Positions 24,827 through 33,609 of a stretch of 64,000 bases of DNA are shown piece after piece. A program made the position numbers and the translations under genes. How positions within the stretch are numbered: position 1 is the first letter of the stretch; the number at the start of each line of letters is the position of its first letter. This stretch comes from Barnesiella sp. (GTDB taxonomy: Bacteria > Bacteroidota > Bacteroidia > Bacteroidales > Muribaculaceae), in the NCBI GenBank assembly GCA_014800945.1, contig JAAVFD010000012.1, forward strand, positions 68,604-132,603, given 5' to 3'. The notes under the pieces were generated by a model. The model saw only the letters and a program-made list of their open reading frames with translations, searched no databases and was not told where the DNA came from.

Positions 24827-26179
24827 TTGGATATAGATCCTTTGCCAGCGGCAGATTGTGTTGCCGGCATTTTTTCAGCAGTTTCTGTCTCGCTTCCCGC
24901 CTCTTTCGGGGTCGGACAGATTGTAGCTTTGGCTTGCGCCCTTGTGGCGCTGATGATTTCCGGTTTCGTGTCAGGCAGTGAGATAGCATTTTTTTCACTG
25001 ACCGAGAACCAGCTGGAAGATCTTGAGGATAACCGTAAGGGTGAGAGTATTATAAATCTCGTTAAACGCCCGGAGCGGCTTCTTGCAACAATTCTTATTG
25101 CAAACAATCTTGTCAACGTAACTATTGTAGTGCTGTGTAACTATGCGCTTGGACCTGTGTTTGAAGGTATGAGCCCGGTGCTTAGCTTTATATTACAGAC
25201 TGTGATACTTACCTTTCTGATATTGCTGTTTGGCGAGATTCTTCCTAAACTGGTGGCTAACAGCGATAACATGAAGTGGGTCAACTTCTCTGTGTCAGGA
25301 GTTAAGGCAATGATGACTATTCTGCGTCCCATATCCGCTATGTTGGAGAGGAGCACTACTATAGTAAATAAGGTGGTGAAAAAAGGTGACGATGATGTTA
25401 CCGCCGATGACCTTACTCAGGCACTTGCTATCACTGATGTTCAGGCAGGTGATGACAAGGAGATGCTGGAAGGCATTCTTAAATTCGGTGACACCACGGC
25501 AAGTGAGGTCATGACACCCCGTGTTGATATGACCACCATTGACCTTGAAGATTCTTTTGATGAAGTAATGGCTATTGTGATTGAAAGCGGCTACAGCCGT
25601 CTGCCGGTGTGTAACGGAAGCCAGGATGACATCAGAGGAGTGCTTTATTCCCGCGACCTTCTCCCTTACATCGGCAAAGCTAAGCCTGACTTTGACTGGC
25701 ACAAGCTGTTGAGAAAGCCTTACTTCGTGCCGGAGAGCAGAATGATAGATGATTTGCTTGAGGACTTCCGCCGCAGACGCATACACATGGCTATTGTTGT
25801 GGATGAATTCGGTGGCACTCAGGGCATAGTCACTATGGAGGATGTGCTGGAGGAGATTGTAGGCGACATCAACGATGAGTATGATGACGAGGAGAAGACT
25901 TACAGGAAACTCCCGGACGACACCTATGTTTTCGAGGGCAAGACTCTTCTCGGAGACTTTTTCCGCGTCACCGGCCTTGATGAGGATGACTACAAGGATG
26001 TGGCTGAAGATTGTGAGACTCTCGCCGGAATGTTACTCGCCATCAAAGGTGATTTTCCCAAGGAGAAAGAGCCGCTTGTGTATGGACGTTGCCGCTTCCT
26101 TATTCTTGATATAAGCGGTCATAGAATTGCGAGTGTCCGCGTTAAAGTGATGCCGGAAATTCAGGATTCGGCAAAGTGA
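24827..26179 (+). CDS. gldE: Gliding motility-associated protein GldE (CNNM/CBS/CorC domains)
   Basis: Membrane protein of 450 residues. An N-terminal CNNM (DUF21) domain with four hydrophobic segments (about 25-190) includes SGSEIAFFSLTENQLEDLE. Two CBS domains follow (about 225-340, with EVMTPRVDMTTID and VVDEFGGTQGIVTMEDVLEEIVGDI), then a C-terminal CorC/HlyC domain. The order is that of GldE, which in Flavobacterium supports the GldD partner and the gliding/type IX apparatus. The start is a TTG at 24827: an in-frame stop lies just upstream and no ATG is suitably placed. gldD follows with a 4-bp overlap. In non-gliding Bacteroidales the pair is kept, probably for secretion or envelope function. 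Confidence 0.9.
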   Translation: MDIDPLPAADCVAGIFSAVSVSLPASFGVGQIVALACALVALMISGFVSGSEIAFFSLTENQLEDLEDNRKGESIINLVKRPERLLATILIANNLVNVTIVVLCNYALGPVFEGMSPVLSFILQTVILTFLILLFGEILPKLVANSDNMKWVNFSVSGVKAMMTILRPISAMLERSTTIVNKVVKKGDDDVTADDLTQALAITDVQAGDDKEMLEGILKFGDTTASEVMTPRVDMTTIDLEDSFDEVMAIVIESGYSRLPVCNGSQDDIRGVLYSRDLLPYIGKAKPDFDWHKLLRKPYFVPESRMIDDLLEDFRRRRIHMAIVVDEFGGTQGIVTMEDVLEEIVGDINDEYDDEEKTYRKLPDDTYVFEGKTLLGDFFRVTGLDEDDYKDVAEDCETLAGMLLAIKGDFPKEKEPLVYGRCRFLILDISGHRIASVRVKVMPEIQDSAK

Positions 26180-26730
26180 AAAATATTCTGCCCGGCATAA
26201 TTATACTGTTGACGCTCTTTTCCTGCGGAAAGAGAGAGAAAAACTATCCGCGCCCGGTAGCCTATCCCCGACAGGAAATATACGACTCTACATACCGGCA
26301 GCTCGCTGGATTCCCTATTGATTTTTTCATAAATGCCTCTGCCCGGGAGGAGTCTGTGTCCGGTTCGGACTCTGCTGCCTGGTGGAATGTTCGCTATCCG
26401 GCATACAATGCAACCCTTCATCTGTCCAGCGTGGCACTGCGAAACGGCGAAGAGACCGCCCAATTGCACTCGCGAATCGAGAGAATGGTTATGAATGTAG
26501 GCGGAGCAGCCGTTAATCAGGAGGATTTTTATTCTTCGGACTCGGCATTTCGCGTACTCATTTTTTACGAACCGGGTTATACACCAACCCCCGTTCAATT
26601 TGTAGCCGTCGGTAAGGGACGGTTAACAAGCGGAGTGTTCGGATTTGATGCAACTGAAGTAACTCCCGATTCGGTGGCCCCGTTGCTGCAATCGGTTGTG
26701 CGTGATATCAGATATTCTTTTTTGAAGTGA
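26176..26730 (+). CDS. gldD: Gliding motility lipoprotein GldD
   Basis: Lipoprotein of 184 residues. The signal peptide ends in a lipobox (LLTLFSC, Cys near 17). The GldD hallmark YPRPVAYPR follows at about 24-32, then the GFPIDFFIN block and AWWNVRYPAYNATLHLSS. It starts at GTG 26176 and overlaps gldE by 4 bp, which indicates translational coupling. Genetic data in Flavobacterium link GldD to gliding and type IX secretion. Its molecular role is unknown. Confidence 0.92.
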   Translation: MKNILPGIIILLTLFSCGKREKNYPRPVAYPRQEIYDSTYRQLAGFPIDFFINASAREESVSGSDSAAWWNVRYPAYNATLHLSSVALRNGEETAQLHSRIERMVMNVGGAAVNQEDFYSSDSAFRVLIFYEPGYTPTPVQFVAVGKGRLTSGVFGFDATEVTPDSVAPLLQSVVRDIRYSFLK

Positions 26731-27212
26731 TGAGACTCTTTGCAACCACACCTATATATAATATATATGTAAAGAAGCTCAAGGTTCCGGGACGAGACTG
26801 TGAAATTGCCACGGTAAGGGATATGATTCACCGGCTTTTCGGTGTCTCTGAATTGAGTCACAACTCATCAGGAGCACCTTATATAGAGGGTGTGGATAAA
26901 TGCATATCCGTCAGTCACGGCGCAGGATATGCTGTCATTGCTGTCAGCACTCAGCCCATTGGAGTGGATGTGGAGGCACCACGGCTACAGCTTGAACGGA
27001 TACGGACAAAATTCATGCGCCCTGATGACTGCGCTGAAAGCCTTCTCCATGCTTGGACAGCAAAAGAAGCCGCTTTTAAGGCTGTTGGGGAAGCAAAAGT
27101 AACAGTACACGATATTGCGGTTAACGGCAATTGCGCGTCAGTCCCCGGTTTTGGCAGTAAAACCATAGACTATTATAATTTAGACACAGCCATTATTGCC
27201 GTTGCACATTAA
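26730..27212 (+). CDS. 4'-phosphopantetheinyl transferase superfamily protein
   Basis: Protein of 160 residues that likely transfers phosphopantetheine from coenzyme A to a carrier protein. Motifs of the Sfp/AcpT group are present: SVSHGAGYAVIAVS, GVDVEAPR (the Mg-binding D and E) and WTAKEAAFKAVGE. It is shorter than Sfp and closer to the compact single-domain forms. The ATG at 26730 overlaps the gldD stop as TGATG; a GTG at 26727 in the same frame is an alternative start. It is the third gene of the gldE-gldD operon, an association common in Bacteroidetes. The carrier-protein target is not visible here. Confidence 0.88.
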   Translation: MRLFATTPIYNIYVKKLKVPGRDCEIATVRDMIHRLFGVSELSHNSSGAPYIEGVDKCISVSHGAGYAVIAVSTQPIGVDVEAPRLQLERIRTKFMRPDDCAESLLHAWTAKEAAFKAVGEAKVTVHDIAVNGNCASVPGFGSKTIDYYNLDTAIIAVAH

Positions 27213-27247
27213 AAAAGTATAAAACCGTGTAATATAGACCGTAATAA

Positions 27248-27279
27248 TTGGCAGTTAACCTAAAAACGGGTTAACTTTG
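27248..27279 (+). promoter_or_regulatory. Promoter of the S24 regulator-TPR operon
   Basis: TTG at 27248-27250 and TAACTTTG at 27272-27279, separated by 21 nt, fit the Bacteroidetes -33/-7 arrangement. This is the best-spaced promoter in the window. The ATG follows 30 nt later. Confidence 0.65.
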
Positions 27280-27309
27280 CGACAATTACCACACCTATAA
27301 TCAATTTGT

Positions 27310-28014
27310 ATGAAAAAAGACGCCAAAGATTCCCAAGATTTCACAAGTGCAGTAACACCTGTAGAGAGAATCAAGTTTATTATTCGGAAAATGGGTATCA
27401 CCCAGGGTGAATTTGCTCGTCGTGTGGGTCTCGACCCCACCAATATGTCAAAGCACATGAACGGCAAGCTGCCTATTACAGAAGGACTGCTGAACAAAAT
27501 AGTTGTGAATCTCGGAGTGTCAAAAAGATGGCTCAAAGATGGCAGTGACGTGCCTTTTGGCAAAGCCGGAATGGCGAATTTCACACCTGAACGTCCTTCA
27601 TCCGCCCTACCTGTGGCAGTGCCTATCTATGATGTGGATGTGGTTGCCGGTACTGAAGAGCTTTCGCGAATGTTTACCGATGACCGCATTATCGGTCACA
27701 TAAGCATGCCGCGCCTCAAGCGAAACGATGTTATTGTAAAAGTGAGCGGCGACAGCATGATGCCGGTCATAACACCCGGCGGATATGTGGCAATCAATCC
27801 ACAAAATGATAATCACAACATCTTTTGGGGGCAGATATACGTTATAGTGATGGACGACTACCGATTGGTCAAATATCTGCGCAAGGCTGATAGTGATGAC
27901 AAAGTGAGACTCGTGAGCGCGAATCCGGCTTATGACGACATGATTGTTGACCGCAGCGAGATAAGAGGACTCTATCTGGTGGACGCGGTTATCAATTGCG
28001 AACTAAGATGCTGA
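27310..28014 (+). CDS. XRE-family regulator with S24 (LexA/CI-like) peptidase domain
   Basis: Cytosolic DNA-binding protein of 234 residues. The N-terminal helix-turn-helix (about 17-75) has TQGEFARRVGLDPTNMSKHMNG. The C-terminal S24 domain carries Ser149 in GDSMMP and Lys188 in RLVKYL. An Ala113-Gly114 pair (DVVAGTEE) lies at the distance from the Ser expected for the self-cleavage site of LexA and CI. The architecture is that of CI-type repressors, not of LexA, whose helix-turn-helix is winged. No phage genes lie nearby, so it is probably a resident regulator. A TPR gene overlaps its end by 7 bp. A role in DNA-damage response is possible but not shown. Confidence 0.85.
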   Translation: MKKDAKDSQDFTSAVTPVERIKFIIRKMGITQGEFARRVGLDPTNMSKHMNGKLPITEGLLNKIVVNLGVSKRWLKDGSDVPFGKAGMANFTPERPSSALPVAVPIYDVDVVAGTEELSRMFTDDRIIGHISMPRLKRNDVIVKVSGDSMMPVITPGGYVAINPQNDNHNIFWGQIYVIVMDDYRLVKYLRKADSDDKVRLVSANPAYDDMIVDRSEIRGLYLVDAVINCELRC

Positions 28015-28742
28015 GAAAAACTTTTTTATTGATTATAACTGTATTAGCTTTCGCTATCCGGAGTCATGCGGACACACCGTTTGATTCCGTGGCAGCGAAA
28101 GCTTCTCGTTTTTATGCGCAGAAAGAGTGGCGCAGCGCACTCGCCATGTACTATCTGATGATTGATGAACGTCCGGCAGACTGCCCTCTGTACTCAACGG
28201 CGATAGCTGTTGCCGGAATGGTTGATGACCGTAGTGCGCAGAAACGTCTCACCGAAGATGCCTTCAAGCATCGGCTGCCGGTGGATTCTCTTTTCAACGG
28301 AGTATTCGCCAAAGCAATAAGTCTTGGAAATGCGGATATTTTTGAAAAATACATGACGGATGTGGTGACATACGAGCCTTGGCTTGACAGGGCCGTAAGT
28401 GCATGGCTGCTGAAATATTATTTATTCCGGCATAACGGACCGCTTGCCATTGATTATGCAGAAAAGATGCTCCGCGGACTCCCTGATAATGTAGAATTCA
28501 AGCAATCTCTCGCCCAGGCTTATCTTGATTGCAATGATATACCCGGAGCAGAAAAGGTGTATGACAGCGTACTTGCCGCAGATGCCGATAACATTGAAGC
28601 CCTGCTCTATCTTGGTAACGCCGCCATTGAATCCGGCAATAAAAAAACGGGCGCAGAATATCTGCGCCGCGCGTATGAGTTGAATCCAACTCCGTATCTT
28701 GATAAGCTACTGAAGGAACTTACACCTCCAGATCACCGTTGA
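28008..28742 (+). CDS. Exported tetratricopeptide-repeat protein
   Basis: Protein of 244 residues with a signal peptide (MLRKTFLLIITVLAFAIRSHA). TPR-like helices include ASRFYAQKEWRSALAMYYLMI near the N-terminus. The clearest repeats lie in the C-terminal half: QSLAQAYLDCNDIPGAEKVY and ALLYLGNAAIESGNKK. Together with the signal peptide this suggests a periplasmic scaffold or adaptor. The ATG at 28008 is preferred over a TTG at 27996; it overlaps the upstream regulator gene by 7 bp, so the two are coupled. The 3' end overlaps the convergent carboxynorspermidine synthase gene by 23 bp. The partner is unknown. Confidence 0.8.
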   Translation: MLRKTFLLIITVLAFAIRSHADTPFDSVAAKASRFYAQKEWRSALAMYYLMIDERPADCPLYSTAIAVAGMVDDRSAQKRLTEDAFKHRLPVDSLFNGVFAKAISLGNADIFEKYMTDVVTYEPWLDRAVSAWLLKYYLFRHNGPLAIDYAEKMLRGLPDNVEFKQSLAQAYLDCNDIPGAEKVYDSVLAADADNIEALLYLGNAAIESGNKKTGAEYLRRAYELNPTPYLDKLLKELTPPDHR

Positions 28743-29916
28743 GCACCTCGTGCCAGGGAAGCCCCTGCACAGGCAGCTGTTCCATAAACGGATCGGGATC
28801 AAATTCCTCTACATTATGTACTCCGGGCTTCTTCCACTTACCGGTAAGGAACATCATAGCTCCAATCATGGCAGGAACACCGGTGGTATAGCTCACCGCC
28901 TGCATTCCTGTTTCCTTATACGCCTCCTCATGACTGCAGTTGTTGTAAATGTAATAAGTCATCGGCTTGCCATTTTTGTCAAGTCCTGATATTCTGCATC
29001 CTATAGAGGTTTCGCCATGATAATTCTCTCCAAGATCCTGCGGATTTGGAAGAACAGCCTTGAGGAACTGAAGTGGAACAATCTTAGTGCCGTTGTAATC
29101 AACCTCATCAATCCTCGCCATTCCAATGTTCTGAATCACTCTCAGATGAGTAAGATACTCCTGACCGAATGTCATCCAGAATCGTGCGCGCTTGATTGTT
29201 GGGAAATTCTGCACCAGACTTTCAAGCTCCTCGTGGTAAAGAAGATATGACTCGCGCCCGCCAATGTTGGGATATGTAAGAGTCTTATGAATTTCAAGCG
29301 GATCTGTAGTTACCCACTTGCCATCCTGCCAGTATCTGCCGTTCTGAGTAATTTCACGGATATTGATTTCCGGATTAAAGTTGGTGGCAAAAGCCTTGCC
29401 ATGGTCGCCTGCATTGCAATCCACAATGTCCAGGTATTCCATTTCGCTGAAATAGTGCTTGGCTGCGTAAGCTGTGAAAACTCCAGACACTCCGGGGTCA
29501 AATCCACATCCGAGAATAGCTGTGAGCCCCGCCTTTTCAAATTTTTCACGGTAAGCCCACTGCCATGAGTACTCGAAGTGCGCAACATCCTTAGGCTCGT
29601 AGTTAGCAGTGTCAAGATAATTGACTCCGCAAGCAAGACACGCCTCCATTATAGTGAGATCCTGGTAAGGAAGTGCCACGTTGATAACCAGTTCCGGTTT
29701 ATGACGGTTGAAAAGTTCAACGAGCTGCTCAACACTGTCAGCATCAACGCTGTCTGTGGTGATGTTTGGGCTGCCGATAGCTTTTGCTATGGCATCGCAT
29801 TTGCTTTTGGTTCGTGAAGCGAGTACAATTTCACTGAACACCTCGGGATTCTGAGCACATTTGTGAGCTACAACCGTGCCTACTCCTCCCGCTCCGATAA
29901 TTATAACTTTTGACAT
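28720..29916 (-). CDS. Carboxynorspermidine synthase (saccharopine dehydrogenase family)
   Basis: NADPH-dependent enzyme of 398 residues that joins aspartate semialdehyde to a diamine to give carboxy(nor)spermidine, the alternative spermidine route of many gut Bacteroidetes. The N-terminal Rossmann motif is IIIGAGGVGTVVAHK (5-19). The LDTANYEP block near 121-128 and GCGFDPGVSGVFTAYA near 155-170 are typical of this subgroup rather than of lysine-forming saccharopine dehydrogenase. A C-terminal conserved GVPAMIGAMMFLTG is present. The matching decarboxylase is not adjacent. The last 23 bp overlap the convergent TPR gene. Confidence 0.88.
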   Translation of the reverse strand: MSKVIIIGAGGVGTVVAHKCAQNPEVFSEIVLASRTKSKCDAIAKAIGSPNITTDSVDADSVEQLVELFNRHKPELVINVALPYQDLTIMEACLACGVNYLDTANYEPKDVAHFEYSWQWAYREKFEKAGLTAILGCGFDPGVSGVFTAYAAKHYFSEMEYLDIVDCNAGDHGKAFATNFNPEINIREITQNGRYWQDGKWVTTDPLEIHKTLTYPNIGGRESYLLYHEELESLVQNFPTIKRARFWMTFGQEYLTHLRVIQNIGMARIDEVDYNGTKIVPLQFLKAVLPNPQDLGENYHGETSIGCRISGLDKNGKPMTYYIYNNCSHEEAYKETGMQAVSYTTGVPAMIGAMMFLTGKWKKPGVHNVEEFDPDPFMEQLPVQGLPWHEVLNGDLEV

Positions 29917-30220
29917 TAATAATTATATTAATATGGTTTTTTTATGCAAAAACGGTTATTTATTGTGCTAAGTTAACGGTTTTAAGCACATAAAGCAAAG
30001 AAGTGCTGACTAAAATAGATTAATTTACATTTGCAAACGAGCCGGGGATAGTCCAAATCCGCCTATCTACCTGAGTCACAGCAACTATACGACTATCAGT
30101 AAAACACAAGTTATTAACATCTGATTTTTTTTGCAATTTAATTATGTAAATCATGCGCAAAATTCACTAACTTTACAACGTCAAAAAAAGATTTCCACTT
30201 TTAACCTCTATTTATCTGCA
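29917..30220. other. 304-bp divergent gap before the division and cell-wall cluster
   Basis: No gene seen; in particular no mraZ, which heads the cluster in many bacteria. AT-rich. A near-consensus -7 element TAACTTTA lies at 30168-30175, 45 nt before rsmH. No MraZ-binding repeats (GTGGG direct repeats) were seen. Confidence 0.6.
30168..30175 (+). promoter_or_regulatory. Near-consensus -7 element before rsmH
   Basis: TAACTTTA differs from TAnnTTTG at the last base and lies 45 nt before the rsmH ATG. Confidence 0.35.
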
Positions 30221-31135
30221 ATGCAAGAAGAAGTCTATCATATTCCCGCCCTGTTGCCTCAGTGTCTCGACGCGCTGGATATTAATCCGGACGGGGTGTA
30301 TGTAGATGCAACTTTTGGAGGCGGAGGTCATTCCAAGGCTATAATTGAAAAGCTTGATTATCAGGGGCATCTCTATTCATTTGACCAGGATGAAGATGCA
30401 GTTCGGAGAGCGTTTTCCGATCCGCGGTTTACAATTGTGTACTCCAACTTCCGCTATATTTCAAATTTCCTGCGTTACTACAAAGTGAAATCCGTTGACG
30501 GAGTGCTCGCTGATTTGGGAGTGTCTTTCCATCACTTTGACGATGCCGACCGAGGATTCTCATTCAGATGGAACGGACCTCTTGATATGCGCATGAACCG
30601 CAAGGCAACAATGAATGCAGCGCAATTTATCAACAGCGCATCCGAGGAAAAAATCGCTGATACGCTGTATCTGTACGGTGAGATAAGAGCCGCACGAAAA
30701 ATAGCATCGGCAATTGTCAAGGAATCGAAGCGCAAACCAATAGAAACCGTGGAGCACTTTCTTGAGGTAGTGAAGCCCTTTGTAAATCCGCGACAGGAAA
30801 GAAAAGAGCTTGCCATGATTTTTCAGGCAATAAGAATAGAGGTCAATGGCGAGCTTGATGCCCTGCGCTCGTTTCTTGAACAGACGGCAAAAGTGATTAA
30901 GCCCGGCGGCAGACTTGCTATAATAACCTACCATTCCCTTGAGGACAGAATGGTGAAAAACTTCATGCGCACCGGCAATGTAGAGGGTAAAGACACCCGC
31001 GACATCTTCGGCAGAAGTGAAGCACCTTTCAAAATGCTTGGAGCAAAACCTATTGTGCCCGACAACGAGGAGATTGAGCGGAACCCGCGCTCCCGCAGCG
31101 CGAAACTGAGAGTTGCGGTTAGAAATGAAAACTGA
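30221..31135 (+). CDS. rsmH: 16S rRNA (cytosine(1402)-N4)-methyltransferase
   Basis: S-adenosylmethionine-dependent enzyme of 304 residues that methylates C1402 of 16S rRNA. The ATG at 30221 is chosen because the protein then begins MQEEVYHIPALLPQ, the usual MraW N-terminus. An upstream in-frame ATG at 30131 would overlap the promoter region. Motif I is VDATFGGGGHSKAI; ADLGVSFHHFDDADRGFSFR and GGRLAIITYHSLEDRMVK are conserved blocks. It is the first gene of the division and cell-wall cluster, 23 nt before ftsL. Confidence 0.96.
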   Translation: MQEEVYHIPALLPQCLDALDINPDGVYVDATFGGGGHSKAIIEKLDYQGHLYSFDQDEDAVRRAFSDPRFTIVYSNFRYISNFLRYYKVKSVDGVLADLGVSFHHFDDADRGFSFRWNGPLDMRMNRKATMNAAQFINSASEEKIADTLYLYGEIRAARKIASAIVKESKRKPIETVEHFLEVVKPFVNPRQERKELAMIFQAIRIEVNGELDALRSFLEQTAKVIKPGGRLAIITYHSLEDRMVKNFMRTGNVEGKDTRDIFGRSEAPFKMLGAKPIVPDNEEIERNPRSRSAKLRVAVRNEN

Positions 31136-31158
31136 TTTATAAACACCGCAAATAACAG

Positions 31159-31506
31159 ATGGCAGCAAAAAAGAGGAAACAGGAGAATGAGAATCCGAAC
31201 TTGATAGTAAGGATTCGTAGCGGACAGATAATCAGCAGTGATTTCTTTGCCCACAACTGGCTCTCTGTTTTCACTTGCGTTATGGTTATTATGTTTTATA
31301 TCACCAATAAATACAATTGCCAGACAAAAATGGAGGAAATCAACCGCCTCAGAACCGAGCTGGAAATTGTGAAAACCGAAAGACTACGTGTAAGAAGTAC
31401 ATATATGAGCAACTCCCGTGAATCCTATATGCAACACCTTATAGACTCACTTGGTCTCAACCTGCACGTTCAGGAAAGACCTCCATTCAAGTTAGAAGAA
31501 AGATGA
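31159..31506 (+). CDS. ftsL: FtsL-like cell division protein
   Basis: Bitopic membrane protein of 115 residues. A basic cytoplasmic N-terminus and one membrane helix (about 34-50, LSVFTCVMVIMFYITN) precede a periplasmic leucine-zipper-like helix (MEEINRLRTELEIVKTERLRVRS). Its position between rsmH and ftsI and its topology are those of FtsL, which joins FtsB and FtsQ in the divisome. Sequence conservation in the family is low, so the call rests on topology and context. Its end overlaps ftsI by 4 bp. Confidence 0.85.
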   Translation: MAAKKRKQENENPNLIVRIRSGQIISSDFFAHNWLSVFTCVMVIMFYITNKYNCQTKMEEINRLRTELEIVKTERLRVRSTYMSNSRESYMQHLIDSLGLNLHVQERPPFKLEER

Positions 31507-33587
31507 GCAAGAAATCTAAAAAAAAACACATCCTTTTTCGCTACGGCATTATTATCGCCCTGATATTCCTGGTTGCTACCGGGGTGATATATAAGCTCGT
31601 GGATACCACCATTATATCTGCGGGAGATTGGAATAAGAAAGCAAACGAAGAATTGTCCCGCAACGATACCATTCTGCCGTTGAGAGGGAATATACTTGCC
31701 GCTGACGGTAGCATTCTGGCGGCTAATCTGCAATACTATACAGTCAGAATTGACTTCCGTTGCGAAAAATTTATGGAGGAAAAGTACAGAATGGTTCTTG
31801 ACACCATTGCAGACAGCATGGCATACTATTTTCCCATTCGCACTACCGCACAATGGAAAAAACATCTTTCCGCACCTTTGGAAAAACCGAAAGCAAAGCG
31901 ACCCAGAGCATATCGACTCATTGACAACATAAGCTATGCCGACTATCGCAAATTGCGCTCATTCCCCTTCTTCTCTGTCAAAAACCGTAACAGAAACGGA
32001 ATTTCGGTTGAAGGCAAAATGCGCAGAGTCAACCCATACGGAGATATGGCGCGCAGAAGTATCGGCGGTGTCGGTGCAACAGCTCAATGCAAGGAGGTGC
32101 ACGGAATATCCGGACTGGAAAAAGCGCTCGATTCCTTGCTTTACGGCAAAACCGGATTATCAAAGAAAGTACCATTGACAAAAAGCATCGTGGACTGGAC
32201 AGACAAACCCGCTGTGCCGGGATTGAACATAACCACAACCATCGACATCAAAATTCAGGATATTGTAGAGAACGAACTTAACGACATCCTCAAGTATTGC
32301 AATGCCGATTGGGGGGTGGCTGTGCTGATGGATGTGGCAACCGGAGACATTAAGGCTATTTCCAATCTTGAGAAAAATCCGCGCGCCGACAATTATATTG
32401 AGGGCATGAACCGCGCCGTACTCGGATTTGAACCCGGCTCGGTGGTTAAGACAATCTCAATGATGATTGCTCTTGAGGATGGTATTGTAAACTCTATTGA
32501 TGAAGTTATTTCAACCGGTTCCAGGTATCCATACGCAGGAGGTAATTCCATTACCGATTCACACCCTGTGCCCGCACTGACTGTTAAAGGAGTCATTGAG
32601 AGGTCAAGCAATATCGGCATGACCAAAATAATGGTGAGAAAATATGATTTTCACCCCGGCGGATTCTACGCCAGACTCAAGGAAATAGGATTTCTTGAAC
32701 CGATGCACACCGGTATTGCCGGAGAAATGATTCCGAGAGTTGACAGTGTACCCACAAACCGTGGCGGCAGAATCGCTCTTTCGCGCCAATGCTACGGTTA
32801 CGCAACAGAAATTCCACCACTCTACACACTGTCGGTTTACAATGCAATTGCAAACGGTGGCAGATATGTTCGCCCAAGACTCGTTTCACGCTTAACCGGC
32901 GAAAATTTCGACTCCATTCTTCCGGTAACATACATCCGCGACAGAATCTGCAGCGAAGAAAATGCAGCGAAAATGCGCACCATGCTCACATCTGTTGTAT
33001 GGGGAGAACACGGCACCGGTAAGCGTCTTAAAAACGATTTTGTGAAAATTGCCGGAAAAACCGGCACCTGCTACATGATTGAAGGCGGACACTACAATAA
33101 TGCCAAGAAGCGACTCGCTTTCTGCGGATTCTTCCCCGCTGAAAACCCGAAATACTCTTGCATAGTGCTCACCTGCAACCCCAAGCAGAACGCACTCGGA
33201 GCTGCCAGCACAAGCGGAGAGGTGCTGAAAAATATAGCCTTGAAGATGTACTCCAGGGGGTTACTTGACAACACCCCGGATTATCGTGCCGAACCGGCTA
33301 AGAGCGACCCACCGGTGCTGTATGCCACCGCCAATGCCGAAAAAGCGAAAAAGATTGGAAACATAATAACGTCCGGTGGAAAGCACAGCACTATCCAGCG
33401 CCAGAAAATGACGGAAGAAGGAGTACCGTCCGTTGTAGGACTCGGATTGCGCGATGCCATAGCCGCTCTTGAAAACAACGGTTTCAATGTGCAATTCAAA
33501 GGCTCGGGATATGTGGCGGCACAAACTCCCGCCCCCGGCACAAATGCAACCCCCGGCTCCAAAGTCACCTTATCATTGAGAGAATAA
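31503..33587 (+). CDS. ftsI: Division transpeptidase FtsI (class B penicillin-binding protein) with PASTA domain
   Basis: Septal peptidoglycan transpeptidase of 694 residues, anchored by one N-terminal helix (about 12-32). The dimerisation domain begins near 55 (RGNILAADGSILA). The penicillin-binding domain has the active-site S313-V-V-K316, the S-x-N motif at 368-370 and KTG at 519-521. A C-terminal PASTA domain (about 632-694, VPSVVGLGLRDAIAALE) is present, unlike in E. coli FtsI but common in Bacteroidetes. It overlaps ftsL by 4 bp and precedes murE by 22 nt. Confidence 0.95.
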   Translation: MSKKSKKKHILFRYGIIIALIFLVATGVIYKLVDTTIISAGDWNKKANEELSRNDTILPLRGNILAADGSILAANLQYYTVRIDFRCEKFMEEKYRMVLDTIADSMAYYFPIRTTAQWKKHLSAPLEKPKAKRPRAYRLIDNISYADYRKLRSFPFFSVKNRNRNGISVEGKMRRVNPYGDMARRSIGGVGATAQCKEVHGISGLEKALDSLLYGKTGLSKKVPLTKSIVDWTDKPAVPGLNITTTIDIKIQDIVENELNDILKYCNADWGVAVLMDVATGDIKAISNLEKNPRADNYIEGMNRAVLGFEPGSVVKTISMMIALEDGIVNSIDEVISTGSRYPYAGGNSITDSHPVPALTVKGVIERSSNIGMTKIMVRKYDFHPGGFYARLKEIGFLEPMHTGIAGEMIPRVDSVPTNRGGRIALSRQCYGYATEIPPLYTLSVYNAIANGGRYVRPRLVSRLTGENFDSILPVTYIRDRICSEENAAKMRTMLTSVVWGEHGTGKRLKNDFVKIAGKTGTCYMIEGGHYNNAKKRLAFCGFFPAENPKYSCIVLTCNPKQNALGAASTSGEVLKNIALKMYSRGLLDNTPDYRAEPAKSDPPVLYATANAEKAKKIGNIITSGGKHSTIQRQKMTEEGVPSVVGLGLRDAIAALENNGFNVQFKGSGYVAAQTPAPGTNATPGSKVTLSLRE

Positions 33588-33609
33588 ATAATAAAGAAAC
33601 AATACTGTT

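Noticed and set aside
27310-28014. Prophage or mobile island marked by the CI-like repressor
   Set aside because: Neighbours are gliding, metabolic and cell-wall genes with conserved-type order; no integrase, structural phage gene or attachment repeat was seen.
29990-30110. Possible tRNA or small RNA in the gap before rsmH
   Set aside because: No cloverleaf, no T-loop sequence and no strong hairpin could be drawn.
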